Part shown: piece after piece, positions 25,301-33,254 of the stretch | How positions within the stretch are numbered: position 1 is the stretch's first letter | Layout: each line of letters opens with the position of its first letter | From: CALGLS01 sp964508085 | GTDB taxonomy: Bacteria > Bacteroidota > Bacteroidia > Chitinophagales > Saprospiraceae | Length of the DNA: 64,000 bases | Assembly: GCA_964508085.1 (NCBI GenBank) | Contig: CAZDTI010000001.1 | Span: 36,966-100,965, forward strand | Direction of reading: 5' to 3' | Position numbers and translations under genes: made by a program | The notes under the pieces: model-generated | Seen by the model: the letters and a program-made list of their open reading frames with translations, nothing else | Databases searched by the model: none | Told to the model about the DNA's origin: nothing

Positions 25301-25463
25301 GTCTATTGTTACCGTGGGAGCCAAGGCGGTCAAGCCTAAGAAGGAACGAGAAGAAAAGGAAGGGAGGAAGAGTGAAACGGATTGGGAGAAGATAGTAGGG
25401 ACAACGGTGGCGCAGGTGACGGGGATACTGTCTTTGGTTTTGTTGTTGCAGCAGATAAATTAA
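22383..25463 (+). CDS. Polysaccharide export outer-membrane protein (Wza-like, multiple SLBB domains)
   Basis: A 1026-residue protein with a signal peptide (M-K-L-F-T-S ... L-Q-A-Q-V). A charged N-terminal segment follows, then the Poly_export domain (L-G-P-G-D-D-I-A-I-S-I-F-G from about residue 190). A long series of SLBB beta-grasp repeats comes next, each with patterns such as G-x-V-x-x-P-x-x-Y, L-x-A-G-G-L and L-x-P-x-D-x-I. The C-terminus ends in a hydrophobic helix. It should form the outer-membrane/periplasmic channel for the polymer. It is about three times the length of E. coli Wza because of the extra SLBB units. I chose the ATG at 22383 because it begins the signal peptide; upstream in-frame residues are not signal-like. 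The Wzz-like gene follows 41 bases later. Confidence 0.9.
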   Translation: MKLFTSIFVIAILLFTTVQLQAQVSPAQEAMIQAELQKRGLKEEEVRVKFEERGIDIDNMSPEEALGLQSVFEEIEKEIKAGTGAGPVTDTNKVTDEKAVLEKVDNALDKLDGVADETTIEAVEEAVKAEAKGTGIATADDVIAEKLAEETISDLPPTTIYGQQLFRDKTLAVFSRSNEIIPGDAYILGPGDDIAISIFGVSQFEGAYTIKAGGFIQPDGMSRINLKGISLGKARELLRRRFGQFYRFNSGEIAITVSKTRDITVNIYGEVYNPGSYNIRATNTAFNALVASGGPTDIGSVRSIRLFRGGEKPVYIDVYEYMMNPVAKAKYALQDNDIIQIDEVEKVVSIRGAVKRPFKYELLDSENLIKLIDYAGGFQKNAYLNAIQLKRFENNEEKLIDVDLKKLRSGNSDFKLLDGDEIVVRTIARPIENYVEIVGAVDFPSKYEYRKGDKVSDLLTKGILKDDARKDIAYLIRIREDKTVKYEKINIAEILANSLAVENILLQPFDQITILSTTTYIDINNFSIGGAVRNPRTVQFDPEESVKVEDAVLLAGGLKVDAQEDAYIVRTNTANTKDKEYIKFNIRNAMLNPASDDNIILKPLDKITVYSVEGFTDAATVSIDGSVRQPGEYAYDDGLRVSDLIYFSSGLTLSATDFAIIHRRDLDNEKKKGYLRINVREAMENPASESNVLLQPNDRIQIFRKESYTDESTVLVQGAVRQQGEITYDETLTLRDALTLAGGLKPEAASDRIEIFRVVFQNNQPTKTTVAVLSIDENAEVEGDDIQLQPFDQVVVRTVPDFEMQQMVTVKGEVKFPGAYALLDKNERLSSVIARSGGVTKEGFPEGTILIRSSEEGNIITKLDEVLKSPNSNTNYILKSGDIIDIPKRKDLVGIKTGNTKAAELYPDRVLASGQINVPYHKGKRARYYVNEYAVGIGENGQRSRITVEHPNGEFKRTKRFLFFTISPKVKEGSIVTVGAKAVKPKKEREEKEGRKSETDWEKIVGTTVAQVTGILSLVLLLQQIN

Positions 25464-25504
25464 TTCCTAAATCCATTAGTATTATTTGGAATACGTTAGA
25501 TCAA

Positions 25505-26593
25505 ATGACCGAAAAAAATACAATGATTGAACCAAGTGATGAACTCTCTTTAAAGGAGATTATTTTAAAAGGACAGGAGTATTTTAAAGAGGTTCTTCGC
25601 AATTGGAAGTTAATCAGTTTAGTCTCCGCTTTTTTTGTTTGCTACATGCTATACAAAGCATTTGTAGCAAAGCCAACATACCGAGGGACGCTAACATTCA
25701 TGGTAAACGAAGATGAAGGAGGAGGGGGAGGAGGTGTAGGAGCAATTTTGGGTAGTATTGGCTTAGGAGGAGCTTTAGGGGGAGGGGAATTTAACTTAGA
25801 TAAGGTACTAGCATTAGGGAAGTCCAGAAGAATAATACAAGAAGTATTATTTGAGAAGCGCACGATTAATGGTAAAGAGGATTATCTGGCTAACCATCTA
25901 ATGCAAGTTTATAACTTACAAGAAAAATGGGGGGAAAATAGTCCTGAGCTTATTGACTTTGTTTTCAAGTCAGGAAATTTAGAAGATTTTGACTTAAAGG
26001 GAAGAAGGGTATTTAATATATTATATATACAAATTGTAGGATCAAAAAGATCGGTAGGTTTACTGACAAGTCAATATAGTAAAGAATCTGGTATCATGAG
26101 TATATCCGCTAATTCACAATCACAGGATTTGTCAATCGCTCTTACAGAAGTTACTTATGATAAATTGAGTACCTTTTATACTACGAAAACAGTTGAAAAA
26201 CAGCAGAAAACATTTGACCTTATCAGTACAAAAGTAGACTCTGTAAAAAACCTCTTAAATAGTAAAGAACTTGCATTGGTTAACTTTATAGACTCTAGTA
26301 AAGGTTTTTACACGATGAAAGCCAAATTGAGAGAAGCCCAGCTGACGAGGGATGTAAAACTCCTTAATGAAGTTTACGCCAAAGCATTAGAAAATTTAGA
26401 AGTTGCGGATTTTTCCCTAAAAAGTAAAACCCCTTTTGTTCAATTAATAGATGCTCCTTTTGCTCCGCTTCGTTCCAATTCTCCTTCCAAATTAATGGCC
26501 GTTATACTTGGTATTCTGCTTGGTAGTTTTCTAAGTATAGGATTTATTATTGTGCGGAAAATATATAGAGAAGTAATGGATGAAGAAAATTGA
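25505..26593 (+). CDS. Wzz-like chain-length determinant protein
   Basis: A 362-residue polysaccharide co-polymerase-like protein. It has an N-terminal membrane helix (L-I-S-L-V-S-A-F-F-V-C-Y-M-L), a glycine-rich stretch (E-G-G-G-G-G-G-V-G ...), a periplasmic helical domain and a C-terminal helix after the P-x-x-P-x-x-x-S-N-S-P-S-K motif. No tyrosine-kinase domain is fused, unlike Wzc, so it resembles class 1 Wzz/Wzz-like proteins. It probably sets chain length with the Wzy-like protein at 44581 and contacts the export channel just upstream. The ATG at 25505 is preferred; the longer frame overlaps the export gene. Confidence 0.85.
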   Translation: MTEKNTMIEPSDELSLKEIILKGQEYFKEVLRNWKLISLVSAFFVCYMLYKAFVAKPTYRGTLTFMVNEDEGGGGGGVGAILGSIGLGGALGGGEFNLDKVLALGKSRRIIQEVLFEKRTINGKEDYLANHLMQVYNLQEKWGENSPELIDFVFKSGNLEDFDLKGRRVFNILYIQIVGSKRSVGLLTSQYSKESGIMSISANSQSQDLSIALTEVTYDKLSTFYTTKTVEKQQKTFDLISTKVDSVKNLLNSKELALVNFIDSSKGFYTMKAKLREAQLTRDVKLLNEVYAKALENLEVADFSLKSKTPFVQLIDAPFAPLRSNSPSKLMAVILGILLGSFLSIGFIIVRKIYREVMDEEN

Positions 26594-26634
26594 TAATAAT
26601 TACACCCTGTATTTAATAGCTCAATACTTTAAAG

Positions 26635-26671
26635 TGAAACAAGCCGCCCTTCCTTCCGTTTCAAGTTTTTT
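26635..26671 (+). terminator. Weak terminator-like hairpin after the Wzz-like gene
   Basis: TGAAAC at 26635-26640 pairs with GTTTCA at 26658-26663 around a 17-base loop, followed by a T-run (26665-26671). The stem is short, so it may be inefficient or bypassed by the antiterminator. Confidence 0.4.
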
Positions 26672-26760
26672 ATTCACACCAGACCCGAATACAATTAAAA
26701 GACCACAAAATCCTGATAATCAGGGGTGTACTTGTATAAAGGTCCAAAAAAATTAACATT

Positions 26761-28100
26761 ATGGAATCTACCTTAACTTCTTCAAAAAAACAAGCTAGTA
26801 TGTACAAGGAAGTACAAAAAGTCGCTGTTATCGGACTTGGCTATGTCGGTTTGCCCCTAGCAGTAGAACTTGGTAAAAAATATCCAACGGTAGGTTTTGA
26901 CATCAATCAGCAAAGAGTTAACGAACTTAATGCTGGTACAGACAAAACCCTGGAGGTGTCCGATGATTATTTGAGCGCCGTAGTCTCTAAAGAAAATTCG
27001 AACACTGATCTTGGTCTTTTTGTAACAACAGATTTACAAGAACTTTCCAATTGCAATATGTTTATTGTAACGGTTCCTACCCCCACGGATAAAAACAATC
27101 GCCCCGTTCTCGTACCATTACAGAAAGCTAGTGAAACCGTAGGAAAAGTATTAAAAAAAGGAGATTACGTGGTTTACGAATCTACGGTTTATCCCGGTGT
27201 TACAGAAGATGAATGTGTACCAATTCTGGAGGCAGTCTCTGGTTTAAAATTTAACGAGGACTTCTTCGTAGGTTATAGCCCAGAGCGAATAAACCCAGGT
27301 GACAAGGAACACACTGTTACCAAAATATTGAAAGTTACTTCAGGTTCAACGCCTGAAGCAGCAAAGGTGATTGACAATATGTACAAATCTGTAATTACGG
27401 CAGGTACATTTTTAGCTACGTCTATTAAAGTTGCTGAATCTGCAAAAGTAATTGAGAACAGCCAGAGAGATATCAACATTGCTTTTGTGAACGAGTTGTC
27501 CAAAATTTTTAACCGAATGGGAATTGATACTCAAGAGGTTTTGGAAGCTGCTGGTACTAAGTGGAACTTTCTTCCCTTCCGTCCGGGACTAGTTGGCGGG
27601 CATTGTATAGGAGTAGACCCGTACTATCTTGCACAAAAAGCACAGGAAGTAGGTTACCACCCGGAGATCATCTTAGCAGGTCGTCGATTAAATGATACGA
27701 TGGGACACTATGTAGCTAGTGAGATTGTAAAACTGATGATTCAAAAGGAGATTAAAATTAAAGGGGCTAAGGTATTAATGCTGGGTATTACCTTTAAAGA
27801 AAATTGCCCGGATATCAGAAACACCAAAGCCATCGATGTTTACACCGAACTACAGTCGTANNNNNNNNNNGTGTAGATCTTACCTTACAAGACCCTTGGG
27901 CTTCTGCTGAAGAAGTCAAACATGAATACGGGATTCCTGTTATTAATGAGTTACCTAATGAAAAATTTGATGCAATAGTCTTGACCGTAGCTCATGATGA
28001 GTATAAAAGTCTAAAAATAGACCGCTTAAAGCAAGATAATGCTATCGTCTACGATGTAAAAGCGTTCTTCAATAAGGAAGACGTTGATGGGCGTTTATAA
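26761..28100 (+). CDS. UDP-N-acetylhexosamine 6-dehydrogenase (WbpA/TviB-like), interrupted by an assembly gap
   Basis: A nucleotide-sugar dehydrogenase of about 440 residues. The Rossmann loop reads G-L-G-Y-V-G-L-P. E-S-T-V-Y-P-G, Y-S-P-E-R-I-N-P-G-D and the catalytic Cys in G-G-H-C-I-G-V-D-P-Y-Y-L are intact. The ten Ns at 27861-27870 fall in the C-terminal UDP-binding domain. The left part (frame of 26761) and right part (frame of 28100) are in different frames across the Ns, so the true gap length is not ten. The left ends L-Q-S-Y and the right resumes V-D-L-T-L-Q-D-P, which joins cleanly if about two bases are missing. The gene is very likely intact in the organism. As WbpA it would make UDP-GlcNAcA for the genes that follow. 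Confidence 0.88.
27861..27870. other. Assembly gap (10 N)
   Basis: The Ns lie within the sugar dehydrogenase gene and appear to be a placeholder of arbitrary length, because the coding frames on the two sides do not match across ten bases. Confidence 0.95.
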
Positions 28101-28110
28101 TTAATTATTG

Positions 28111-28155
28111 TGGCGCAATGAGTATTATTTTCTAGCCGTTGCGCCATTTATCTTC
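28111..28155 (+). terminator. Terminator-like hairpin after the WbpA-like gene
   Basis: TGGCGCAA (28111-28118) pairs with TTGCGCCA (28139-28146), an 8-bp GC-rich stem with a 20-base loop, 10 bases after the stop and followed by a T-rich stretch. It would stop transcription inside the polysaccharide cluster unless read through. Confidence 0.5.
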
Positions 28156-28213
28156 TTTTAACTGAAAATAGAAACGAGTGAATGAATGTGAATTATAGGT
28201 TGATTCTTTTACT

Positions 28214-29200
28214 ATGGCAAAAATACTACTGACAGGAGGAGCGGGGTTTATTGGTTCTAACCTCGTAGAAACATTGCTACAAGATGAGCGCATTGAAACG
28301 GTTCGAGTGATTGATAACTTGGCTACTGGGCATCGAAGCAATATAGAACCATTTCTGACAAATCCAAAGTTTGAATTTGTTTGGGGGGATATTCGAGAAT
28401 ATACTACGTGTATTAATGTATGTAAAGGTATTGATAAAATCTGTCATCAGGCAGCTTTGGGTTCGGTTCCTCGTTCTATTCAACACCCTGTAACAACAAA
28501 TAATGTAAATATTACGGGTACACTTAATATATTTACCGCTGCGAAGGAGTCAGGTATTAAAAGAGTCGTCTATGCAGCAAGCTCTTCTACTTATGGGGAC
28601 AGTGCTGATCTACCTAAACAGGAGGATAGAATTGGCGTTCCACTTTCCCCTTATGCTGTTACAAAACTTGTTAACGAACTTTATGCGAGAGTATATGGCG
28701 ACCTATACGAAATGGAATTTGTAGGATTACGTTATTTTAACATCTTTGGACCACGGCAGGATCCTCATGGAGCGTATGCAGCTGTTATACCACTTTTTGT
28801 AAAAGCATTGTTGTATGATAAGCCCCCTAAAATAAATGGGGATGGGGAACAGAGTCGAGATTTTACCTATGTATCAAATGCTGTTCAAGCGAATTTGCTG
28901 GCTTTGTTTACAGAGAATACAAAAGCACTTAACCAAGTTTATAATATTGCTTGTGGTAGTCGCATTAGTATTAATGAATTGTATCATTTTATTAGAGAGA
29001 CAGCTCATTCCGAGTTGCAACCCATATATGGCCCGGAACGTCAAGGAGATGTTAAACATAGTTTAGCAGATATTTCTAAAGCACGAGAATTATTGGGGTA
29101 TAATCCTACTATGACCGTAAGAGATGGGTTAAGAATGGTATATGGATGGTATGCAGAACAATTTTTTCATGGAGGCAATATTAAAGAAAGCGTAAGATAA
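28214..29200 (+). CDS. UDP-N-acetylglucosamine(uronate) 4-epimerase, WbpP/TviC-like SDR
   Basis: A 328-residue extended short-chain dehydrogenase. It has G-G-A-G-F-I-G-S-N at the N-terminus, A-A-S-S-S-T-Y-G with the catalytic Ser/Thr strand, and S-P-Y-A-V-T-K with the Tyr-Lys pair. L-G-S-V-P-R-S-I is the loop typical of WbpP-type 4-epimerases. It should interconvert UDP-GlcNAc and UDP-GalNAc or their uronates. Placed after a WbpA-like dehydrogenase, the pair resembles the Vi-antigen TviB-TviC route to UDP-GalNAcA. It could supply a galacto-configured amino-uronic acid in parallel with the manno-configured one made by the following genes. Confidence 0.87.
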   Translation: MAKILLTGGAGFIGSNLVETLLQDERIETVRVIDNLATGHRSNIEPFLTNPKFEFVWGDIREYTTCINVCKGIDKICHQAALGSVPRSIQHPVTTNNVNITGTLNIFTAAKESGIKRVVYAASSSTYGDSADLPKQEDRIGVPLSPYAVTKLVNELYARVYGDLYEMEFVGLRYFNIFGPRQDPHGAYAAVIPLFVKALLYDKPPKINGDGEQSRDFTYVSNAVQANLLALFTENTKALNQVYNIACGSRISINELYHFIRETAHSELQPIYGPERQGDVKHSLADISKARELLGYNPTMTVRDGLRMVYGWYAEQFFHGGNIKESVR

Positions 29201-29330
29201 TAATGTTGTAAGCTCTATATCCTATTCGACTTCCTTCTCTAGAAATATATTTGATATTCTCTTGGTAAGTTTCAGCTCTTTATTATTAATTAGGTAATAG
29301 ATACCACTTTTTTCAAAAAAAACGAATTGT

Positions 29331-30485
29331 ATGCTACTTAAGGAAAAAAAACAGATACAAATGGTGGATTTGCAAAGTCAGTACCATAAAATAAAGGCTG
29401 AAATAGATACAGCTGTTTTAGACGTGATTGCTTCTGCTCAGTTCATTAATGGGCCAGCTGTAAAATCATTTGAAATAAATCTTGCAAATTATTTAAATGT
29501 CAAACATGTAATTGCTTGTGCGAATGGTACAGATGCACTTCAAATTGCTTTAATGGCTCTTGAGCTAAAGCCCGGAGATGAAGTTATTGTTCCCGCGTTC
29601 ACTTATGTTGCAACCGCAGAAGTAATTGCATTGTTACATTTGAAACCCATAATGGTTGATGTAGAACCAGACACTTTTAATATTAGCCTAGATAATTTGA
29701 AAGATGTAGTAAGTCCCAATACCAAGGCTATTGTACCTGTTCACTTGTTTGGACAAAGTACAGATATGGAACCGATCTTAAATTTTGCAAAGGAACATAA
29801 TCTATTTATAGTAGAAGATAATGCACAGGCTATAGGTGCCACATATTCTTTTACAGATGGTAAAAAAGTTATGGCAGGTTCGATGGGAAATATTGGTTGT
29901 ACTTCATTTTTTCCATCCAAAAATTTAGGTTGTTATGGAGACGGAGGTGCAATGTTTACTAATGACGATGAACTTGCTGAAAAGATTAGAATGATTGCTA
30001 ATCATGGTCAGAAAAAAAAATATTATCATTCCGTTATTGGTTGTAACTCTAGATTAGATACCATCCAGGCTACAGTACTTGATATTAAGTTAAAATACCT
30101 TAACCAATATTCTATGGCTAGACAAGAAGTTGCGGCCAATTATGATAAAGCCTTCCAAGATATTGAGAGTCTTGAAATTCCTGTTCGTCAAGCTAATTCG
30201 ACTCACGTATTTCATCAATATACATTGATTGTAAAAAAAGGACTAAGAGACTCTCTGAAGACTTATCTTATCGCGAATGGTATTCCTTGCGGAATTTATT
30301 ATCCAGTCCCTCTTTATAAACAAGAAGCTTTTGAAAGTTATGTTGAAGAAGGATTTGAATTGACAAATACAGAGACTCTTTGCCAATCTGTTTTGTCTTT
30401 ACCAATACATACAGAAATGACAAAGGAAATACAGACGAGAATTGTTCAAACAATTTACGATTTTTTCAATAAGCATATAGACTGA
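29331..30485 (+). CDS. DegT/DnrJ/EryC1/StrS aminotransferase, WbpE-like
   Basis: A 384-residue PLP-dependent sugar aminotransferase. The PLP lysine lies in F-F-P-S-K-N-L-G-C-Y-G-D-G-G. V-D-L-Q-S-Q-Y, A-N-G-T-D-A-L, V-P-A-F-T-Y-V-A-T-A-E and V-E-D-N-A-Q-A are further family signatures. With the WbpD-, WbpB- and WbpI-like genes that follow, the expected reaction is transamination of UDP-3-keto-GlcNAcA with glutamate to give the 3-amino sugar. The gene starts 130 bases after the epimerase and ends 3 bases before the acetyltransferase. Confidence 0.88.
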   Translation: MLLKEKKQIQMVDLQSQYHKIKAEIDTAVLDVIASAQFINGPAVKSFEINLANYLNVKHVIACANGTDALQIALMALELKPGDEVIVPAFTYVATAEVIALLHLKPIMVDVEPDTFNISLDNLKDVVSPNTKAIVPVHLFGQSTDMEPILNFAKEHNLFIVEDNAQAIGATYSFTDGKKVMAGSMGNIGCTSFFPSKNLGCYGDGGAMFTNDDELAEKIRMIANHGQKKKYYHSVIGCNSRLDTIQATVLDIKLKYLNQYSMARQEVAANYDKAFQDIESLEIPVRQANSTHVFHQYTLIVKKGLRDSLKTYLIANGIPCGIYYPVPLYKQEAFESYVEEGFELTNTETLCQSVLSLPIHTEMTKEIQTRIVQTIYDFFNKHID

Positions 30486-30488
30486 CTA

Positions 30489-31067
30489 ATGGAAAAACAA
30501 TATTTCGCGCACGAGACAGCTGTCATTGATGAAGGTTGTGAGATAGGCGCAGGAACCAAAATTTGGCATTTCAGCCATATAATGACTAATTGTAAAATAG
30601 GCGAAAGGTGTAATTTTGGACAAAACGTAGTTGTTTCACCACAAGTGATTTTGGGGAATAATGTAAAAGTTCAAAATAATGTTTCTATTTATACAGGAGT
30701 AATATGTGAGGACGATGTCTTTTTAGGGCCATCCATGGTTTTCACTAATGTTACAAACCCTAGATCTGCTATCAATAGAAAAGGGGAGTATGCTAAAACA
30801 CAGGTTGGAAAGGGCGTATCAATTGGTGCTAACGCTACGATCGTTTGTGGTAATGACATCGGAAAGTATGCTTTTATTGGAGCTGGTGCAGTAGTTACCA
30901 AAGACGTCCCTGCTTATGCTCTATTAGTTGGGAACCCTGCCAAACAAGTTGGCTGGATGAGTGCTTATGGACATCGATTAGAGTTCGACGAGAAAGGAGA
31001 GGCAACTTGTAAAGAAAGTCAGGAAAAATATAGTTTAAAAAACAACGAAGTAACAAAACTGGGATAA
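30489..31067 (+). CDS. Sugar N-acetyltransferase, WbpD-like (left-handed beta-helix)
   Basis: A 192-residue hexapeptide-repeat acyltransferase. Successive I-G-x-x-x-x-I units form a left-handed beta-helix (I-G-A-G-T-K-I-W-H-F-S-H, V-G-K-G-V-S-I-G-A-N-A-T-I-V), and a V-G-N-P-A-K-Q-V-G-W closing motif is typical of this family. WbpD acetylates the 3-amino group of UDP-GlcNAc3NA to give UDP-GlcNAc(3NAc)A. Its stop codon overlaps the start of the WbpB-like gene (ATGA), indicating translational coupling. Confidence 0.88.
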   Translation: MEKQYFAHETAVIDEGCEIGAGTKIWHFSHIMTNCKIGERCNFGQNVVVSPQVILGNNVKVQNNVSIYTGVICEDDVFLGPSMVFTNVTNPRSAINRKGEYAKTQVGKGVSIGANATIVCGNDIGKYAFIGAGAVVTKDVPAYALLVGNPAKQVGWMSAYGHRLEFDEKGEATCKESQEKYSLKNNEVTKLG

Positions 31068-32032
31068 TGAAAAATTTTGCATTAATAGGAGCTGCAGGTT
31101 ATATTGCTCCCCGACATATGAAAGCGATAAAAGAAACTGGAAATAATCTAGTTGCTGCTTTTGATCCGTTTGATTCAGTTGGTATTATTGATAGTTATTT
31201 TCCAAATGCGGACTTCTTTACTGAATTTGAAGTTTTTGATCGCCATTTAGAAAAACTAAGGAGAAAAGGAACTCCTATTGATTACGTTAGTATCTGTTCC
31301 CCTAATTATTTGCACGACGCGCATATTCGATTTGGATTGCGATTAGGTGCACATGTAATTTGTGAAAAACCTATTGTATTAAATCCATGGAATTTAGATG
31401 CTCTGGTGGAATTAGAAAAAGAATATGTGGGTAATATTTACAACATACTTCAACTTCGCTTGCATCCAAGTGTGGTTGCTTTGAAGGAACGAATTGATAA
31501 AGGCCCTAAAAATGAAGTGTATGATATTGACCTTCAATATTTTACTTCTAGAGGAAAATGGTATCACTACAGCTGGAAAGGAGATATTAACAAATCGGGA
31601 GGAATTGCTACTAATATTGGTGTTCACTTTTATGATATGCTAATGTGGATTTTTGGTGATGTAATCGAAAGCGAAGTTCATGAACATGGTAAAAGCAAGG
31701 CTTCTGGTTTCTTGCGCTTGAAAAAAGCACGTGTAAATTGGGTGTTAAGCGTTGATTATGAAAACATACCTGAACACATCAGGGCAACAGGTGCTCGTAC
31801 CTACAGGTCTATTAAAATCGGAGAGGAAGAATTTGAATTTAGTGGAGGTTTTACAGAGTTACATACTCGTAGTTATCAAGATATATTATCTGGCGGAGGC
31901 TTTCAAATTAATGAGGCGAAAAAAGCCATCGACCTTGTTCATCAAATTCGGAATGCCCCTAAATCTGGTATTATTACCAAGACTTCCCTTGAAATTCCTT
32001 TTGGTGGATCATCTACGACTGTTAAAAAATAG
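31067..32032 (+). CDS. Gfo/Idh/MocA oxidoreductase, WbpB-like
   Basis: A 321-residue NAD-dependent oxidoreductase with an N-terminal Rossmann loop (I-G-A-A-G-Y-I-A-P-R-H) and the family motif C-E-K-P-I near residue 105. WbpB oxidises C3 of UDP-GlcNAcA, coupled to 2-oxoglutarate, to make the substrate for the WbpE aminotransferase. The pairing with WbpE/WbpD homologues makes this role likely. It overlaps the acetyltransferase stop and is followed 6 bases later by the 2-epimerase. Confidence 0.86.
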   Translation: MKNFALIGAAGYIAPRHMKAIKETGNNLVAAFDPFDSVGIIDSYFPNADFFTEFEVFDRHLEKLRRKGTPIDYVSICSPNYLHDAHIRFGLRLGAHVICEKPIVLNPWNLDALVELEKEYVGNIYNILQLRLHPSVVALKERIDKGPKNEVYDIDLQYFTSRGKWYHYSWKGDINKSGGIATNIGVHFYDMLMWIFGDVIESEVHEHGKSKASGFLRLKKARVNWVLSVDYENIPEHIRATGARTYRSIKIGEEEFEFSGGFTELHTRSYQDILSGGGFQINEAKKAIDLVHQIRNAPKSGIITKTSLEIPFGGSSTTVKK

Positions 32033-32038
32033 TATTCC

Positions 32039-33121
32039 ATGAAAAAAATTCTTGCAATAATAGGTGCTCGACCACAATTTATCAAACATTATCCATTTGA
32101 AAGAGCTGCCAACAAGGTCTTTAACTTAAAAACAATTCATACTGGGCAACATTATGACCAAAACATGAGTGAAGTATTTTTTGAAGAACTGGGTATGTTG
32201 AAACCAAATTTCATGTTAGATGTCGGGAGTGGGTCTCATGGGATGCAGACTGGTCGGATGATGATTGATATAGAAAAAATTGTGATTGATGAAAAACCAG
32301 CAGCGATTGTAGTATACGGTGATACTAATTCAACTTTGGCGGGATCCTTAGTAGCAGCTAAACTGCATATACCATTAGTCCATATTGAAGCTGGGCTACG
32401 TAGTTTTAACAAAGAAATGCCGGAAGAAGTAAATCGAGTATTGACGGATCATATTTCCGACTTATTGTTAGTACCTAGTGATGTAGCCGTTACAAACTTA
32501 GCTAAAGAGGGTATTGTTGATAATGTAAATATTGTTGGAGACATTATGAAAGATTTGGCATTAATGGCGATCTCTGAAGGTTGGATTAGCAAGAAATTCG
32601 CAAAAAGTGATTACAACTATATTACTTTGCATAGGCCCTATAATGTTGATGAACAGGATAGACTAAATACAATTCTTGAAACACTAAATCATTTGGATAA
32701 GAAATGTATTTTTGCAATTCACCCGCGTACAAGAAATGCGATGAAGGTAATGAATATGAAGGAATCAAATTACCCGAATATAGAATTCATCAACCCTCAA
32801 AGCTACTTTAGTAACCTCACTTATTTATATCATAGTAATGGTTTGATTACCGATTCAGGAGGGATGCAAAAAGAGGCTTATTGGCTACAAAAAAAATGTA
32901 TAACTATTCGTATGGAAACAGAATGGGTAGAGACGTGTAATAACAATTGGAATACATTATTGTTTGAAGACTTGTCTGGTGTGCAAAAAGCTTTAAATAT
33001 TTCGGCTGATAATTGGGATGACAGTTTATACGGCTCTGGAGACGCAGCGAAAAAAATAGTCGATGCTATTCAACAAATGATCGGCGAGCAGGTTGTGGCT
33101 AAGGCTAACTCTTTAATATAA
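32039..33121 (+). CDS. UDP-GlcNAc 2-epimerase family, WbpI-like
   Basis: A 360-residue GT-B-fold non-hydrolysing epimerase. It has G-A-R-P-Q-F-I-K-H, Y-G-D-T-N-S-T, H-I-E-A-G-L-R-S-F, P-E-E-x-N-R-x-L-T-D-H and D-S-G-G-M-Q-K-E. After the four Wbp-like steps upstream, the expected reaction is C2 epimerisation of UDP-GlcNAc(3NAc)A to UDP-ManNAc(3NAc)A. WecB-type UDP-GlcNAc to UDP-ManNAc epimerisation is the alternative, but context favours the former. A 133-base gap follows before the nonulosonate genes. Confidence 0.87.
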   Translation: MKKILAIIGARPQFIKHYPFERAANKVFNLKTIHTGQHYDQNMSEVFFEELGMLKPNFMLDVGSGSHGMQTGRMMIDIEKIVIDEKPAAIVVYGDTNSTLAGSLVAAKLHIPLVHIEAGLRSFNKEMPEEVNRVLTDHISDLLLVPSDVAVTNLAKEGIVDNVNIVGDIMKDLALMAISEGWISKKFAKSDYNYITLHRPYNVDEQDRLNTILETLNHLDKKCIFAIHPRTRNAMKVMNMKESNYPNIEFINPQSYFSNLTYLYHSNGLITDSGGMQKEAYWLQKKCITIRMETEWVETCNNNWNTLLFEDLSGVQKALNISADNWDDSLYGSGDAAKKIVDAIQQMIGEQVVAKANSLI

Positions 33122-33254
33122 TCCTTCCTTACATTATAGAATATGCAAAGTGATTTTGTATAAGGAGCTGAAGTTCACTTTCTCACACGAAATTGCTAGT
33201 CATAATCTCTTCTATCTTTTAAAAAAGAACCTTTTACTATATCATACCTAATTT

